Both the position numbers and the translations under genes were made by a program. This document shows positions 62,401 to 64,000 of a DNA stretch of 64,000 nt, piece after piece. The notes beneath the pieces are model-generated. The model worked only from the letters and a program-made list of their open reading frames with translations. It was not told the DNA's origin and made no database searches. Origin of the DNA: Arcuatula senhousia (lineage: Eukaryota > Mollusca > Bivalvia > Mytilida > Mytilidae). Location: NCBI GenBank assembly GCA_963971305.1, contig OZ020307.1:52511702-52575701 (forward strand). The letters run 5' to 3'. Position 1 is the stretch's first letter; the number at the start of each line of letters is the position of its first letter.

Positions 62401-62834
62401 GCCATGGGCATTTTGGATTTGAAAAAGAAAACCGTCCAACCGGTGGGATTTCAGATGGCAGAGATTACGAATATGCAATGCCACTAAATGAAGCTTACCA
62501 CAACGCAGAAGGACTGATGCAGACACCGAGCGGGGAGAATGTTTACAGTCATTCGTCCGAAGGTATTTACGACCAGATTTCAAACCAAGAACAGAGTGAA
62601 GAAGCCATTTATAATCACTCCGTCGATGGTTTATACGACACAACGGCAAGTACATGTATGAAACGCGACAACAACAGTGACATCGTGTACAGTCACTCAC
62701 TTGACGGAATATACGACACAACTTCAGACGCAAAACAACGCAGCAAAAATGATAGCCTGTATTCCCATTCTGTAGATGTTTCTTATGACAAACTTCGTCA
62801 AACTGAGACTTTAAAAGACGTTGCAGATACATAG
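53424..62834 (+). CDS. Receptor gene C, complete but with shortened tail
   Basis: Six exons: 53424-53475, 54911-55147, 58074-58325, 60910-60957, 61675-61756, 62219-62834. The joined length is 1287 bases, 428 residues plus stop, with every phase as in gene B. Residues 1-17 form a signal peptide, about 18-96 and 97-180 two SUEL-like lectin domains, 181-196 a stalk of one short exon, 198-220 the membrane helix, 225-428 the tail. The tail has four Y-x7-Y modules, but the GYxVL site reads GHFGFE and TAG replaces the tyrosine of DTYNH at 62832-62834. The stalk is far shorter than in B. Role as in B, probably with altered signalling. Introns 1 and 3 carry Penelope-like relics. Confidence 0.8.
53600..54170 (+). 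pseudogene. Penelope-like RT relic in gene C intron 1
   Basis: TGTCTTCATTCACATGCGGT, then CTTTTTAACAAAAAGGATCG and CACCTTCCGTTACATT, follow the RT segment at 28010-28120 with gaps. GCGACGAGTTTGTTCCAACA and CTTCCGTAGCACCTGAGTTC follow 28750-28810. Heavily deleted, same strand as gene C. Confidence 0.65.
54911..55147 (+). CDS. Gene C lectin-like domain 1
   Basis: After GTTATTCAG. Contains LRCPQGEISIKK, GSCGSNLCESQLL, KAQCDSLPYC, GHCRRLPIYLDVFYKC: the same seven-cysteine order as gene B domain 1. NRT and NAS near the start are possible N-glycosylation sites. Donor GTGAGT. Confidence 0.75.
55210..57700. other. Gene C intron 2, repeats only
   Basis: Holds a LINE-like 3' end with a TTGTATTC tail (about 56060-56120), a short hairpin CAGTGACCGTATATC/GATATACGGTCA at about 56150-56195, a G-rich run at about 56472, and the second arm (56820-56990) of the inverted repeat starting at 52945. 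No exon was found. Confidence 0.45.
57706..57855. mobile_element. 150-bp palindromic element in gene C intron 2
   Basis: CAATAATAGTACACTGACTC and its exact inverse GAGTCAGTGTACTATTATTG bound arms of about 43 bases, around a centre with a second hairpin (AAACGCTCGGGA...CGCGTTTTCC). It could be a MITE or fold in the transcript. Confidence 0.6.
58074..58325 (+). CDS. Gene C lectin-like domain 2
   Basis: Eighty-four residues after TTTTTATAG. It has GICSDKLNNIWC, TIEIDKVSLDY, RNCVKGRVKLLCEGIQIC, LSSCLFEEKCVKVHYTC, closer to the canonical cysteine layout than gene B's copy. Confidence 0.7.
58388..60135 (-). mobile_element. Penelope-like element with direct flanking repeats, gene C intron 3
   Basis: About 58388-58640 and 59904-60130 are direct repeats (GGTAAT-ACAAAATTAC, GGAGGATCAA, AAACCAGGT-TTATG, TTCCATTGCGAT, GACATAATAGGGAT / AACATAATAGGGAT). 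They enclose the minus-strand RT relic at 58790-59700. Penelope-like elements are often flanked by such tandem terminal repeats, so this is probably the outline of one decayed insertion. Confidence 0.55.
58790..59700 (-). pseudogene. Penelope-like reverse transcriptase, antisense in gene C
   Basis: Minus-strand frames give KIIEKEIESLHSTSLPLF upstream, then FGGEKNQQQIGSPMGTNFVP and LLADLFLCSYETKFLQ. The catalytic LTFRYIDDALSVNNQL follows, then after a frame change DLRLEYDKNGRLRTKIWDKR and DDFNFQIINF. The order matches 27790-28815. Several frameshifts and deletions make it inactive. Confidence 0.75.
60561..60587 (+). repeat. (TAAC)n microsatellite
   Basis: About six TAAC/CTAA units in gene C intron 3. 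Confidence 0.8.
60910..60957 (+). CDS. Gene C stalk exon
   Basis: Sixteen codons, phase 1-1, VLKTTTQHDKPDTDDTG, between TTGTTCCAG and GTAAAT. It keeps the HD and PDTD ending of the gene B stalk exons. I found no further stalk exon between 58326 and 60909. Confidence 0.6.
60970..61270 (+). repeat. Tandem duplication in gene C intron 4
   Basis: AAATTTAAGTAAACCATAGA, TTAAAAGATTGGAGATGAAA and GAATCAAT-GCGACAATTGG each occur twice, about 145-155 bases apart. Confidence 0.75.
61675..61756 (+). CDS. Gene C transmembrane exon
   Basis: GAIAAGSIGALILVVAAAII then VVCFIRKR; phases 1 in, 2 out, as in A and B. Confidence 0.85.
62219..62834 (+). CDS. Gene C cytoplasmic tail exon
   Basis: Acceptor GATAG. 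The lead and APDIFVYSVAKDTCRGV block are kept, then GGHGHFGFEKENR, YEYAMPLNEAYHN, and modules YSHSSEGIYDQI, YNHSVDGLYDTT, YSHSLDGIYDTT, YSHSVDVSYDKL. It stops at ...VADT. The next bases still resemble the lost end (GATCAAATGGTTGGTGCT against AATCATATGTTTGGTGCA in B). Confidence 0.8.
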
Positions 62835-63030
62835 GATCAAATGGTTGGTGCTTATAAAGCAAATGCCTGAAACTTTCCATAAAGTTTAGTTTCAAATTTA
62901 TGCTCCGATTAGAATTGTCGGTTTTTTTCAGCTTGTGGTTAAAAATGAAAGTAGATGCTTAGCAAACAAGTTACATTGAAAAAATAATAAGTTGTATATT
63001 TTGAAAGATTAATTTAAACATGTCCAATAT

Positions 63031-63036
63031 AATAAA
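63031..63036 (+). terminator. Candidate poly(A) signal of gene C
   Basis: AATAAA about 200 bases after the gene C stop, in AT-rich sequence with a TG/T-rich stretch following. It is the best-placed signal I see for any of the three genes. Confidence 0.4.
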
Positions 63037-64000
63037 GGATATGTCTACATTTGAACATTAGTATTGTGTTTTATTCCCCGGGTATTACATTTCGGGGCAT
63101 TAAATTCTACTCAAGTCTGTCGGTATGAACTCTGTGTTTCCGTGCGTTTTACCGTCAAACTATTATCAGAAACCGTTAATGATAATGACTGTCTGCGCGT
63201 TCGATTTTTACAATAAATAAGCATCTTTCCGAAATTGAAATTAACCAAATAATTATAACCATGCATTAATTTATAGGCATATTGTCTACGGCAAACTCTT
63301 TTTTTAACCCCCAATATTTTGCTGTCAATTAGACCGAAATGCAATAAAATGAATATTGAAAAACAAATTTGCCACTAATTTTGCCTCAAAAGTAGTTTAT
63401 TTCGATCAAAATAGCTCGACAATATTGATTGATATTTTATTTACTAGCATTACGTCACATTGACACAGATTTAAACCGAGTAGTTTAAAACGGACACTAA
63501 TCGGAATCTCGGGTTTTGTCCCCGAATACATTGATATGTTGAAAAAAATACCAATATTTTTCGTGTTTACCTTTTCAATAACATTCAAAACTTAATACAT
63601 GCAATAATTGTCAGTTTTATTCATTAAGTAGCTCCAATATTCGGTTGTCGTTATAATTTTTTTCCAAACTAAATCTTCGAGAGACATGGTGCATGCTTAC
63701 AGCTCATCTACATCTCATAAATATGAATTTTTGTAAAGCTTTACAAATATTATATATTTTTTCAATTTTTAATGTAATAAGGTACCCTATTCGTATTTTG
63801 AACGTTGTATCTTTCTAAATAATCAAAACAAATAGTCTGACGACAGTTTTTTGGTTTTTTTTTAGATACAATATTTCTTTTAAATTACTAACATAGATTT
63901 AATAAGTAAGCTCTCGTTGGTGTGTCAATTTTGGTCAAATAATTGTTTGCAATCTCAGTACATGGATTTTTTTCTCGAAAATTCTGAAGCCCAAACACTT
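63037..64000. other. 3' flank of gene C
   Basis: No gene. Two blocks (about 63330-63356 and 63720-63746) resemble 61-90 and 1357-1382 upstream of gene A, consistent with an array that continues. Confidence 0.4.

Noticed and set aside
62380..62895. 171-codon minus-strand frame opposite the gene C tail
   Set aside because: Antisense shadow of the repeated tail exon; the plus-strand frame is supported by paralogues and splicing.

Overview
The window looks like nuclear DNA of a bivalve mollusc, most likely a mussel (Mytilus or a close relative). It is AT-rich, its few genes are split by long introns, and it is crowded with transposon relics. I recognise several repeats as typical of bivalves, notably an element that starts with a GCTCACCTG hairpin and ends in a GGCTCCTGGGAGCC palindrome. 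The species call is by recognition, not by search.

The main content is three head-to-tail, plus-strand paralogues of one family of single-pass membrane receptors. Gene A (last two exons only, 2701-4019) enters from the left. Gene B (nine exons, 37396-49046, 557 codons plus stop) and gene C (six exons, 53424-62834, 428 codons plus stop) appear complete. The plan read from the exons is: signal peptide, two cysteine-rich domains resembling SUEL/galactose-binding lectin domains (Pfam PF02140 type), a Thr/Ser/Pro-rich stalk from small phase-1 exons, one transmembrane exon, and one large cytoplasmic exon. Each tail carries four tandem copies of a module close to Y-S-H-S-V-D-G-x-Y-D, plus an N-proximal G-Y-x-V-L site and a C-terminal D-T-Y-N-H-x-F-G site. 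Tails A and B keep both outer sites. Tail C has lost both, the last through a stop codon exactly at the tyrosine. This looks like a small cluster of lectin-type, tyrosine-signalling (possibly immune) receptors, and it is my candidate for the undescribed system; the function is inference.

Layout. 1-2700: repeats upstream of gene A's last exons. 2701-4019: gene A. 4144-6053: three small inverted-repeat elements. 6195-8991: a doubtful spliced gene with a bivalve repeat in its intron. 11630-13030: a LINE with an inverted 5' part. 14247-20954: a Penelope-like fragment with a GIY-YIG endonuclease, most of it in a nearly perfect 3.17-kb tandem duplication. 21408-23270: a terminal-inverted-repeat element. 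24580-30240: four layers of nested elements. 31466-33480: tandem repeats. 37396-49046: gene B, with at least five elements in its introns. 49360-52810: repeats. 53424-62834: gene C, with Penelope-like relics in introns 1 and 3. 62835-64000: flank resembling the first 1.4 kb of the window, so the receptor array may continue beyond it.

I saw no rRNA, tRNA or CRISPR array. Splice sites were chosen by eye from GT/AG, phase agreement between exons and agreement between paralogues; no transcript data were available.
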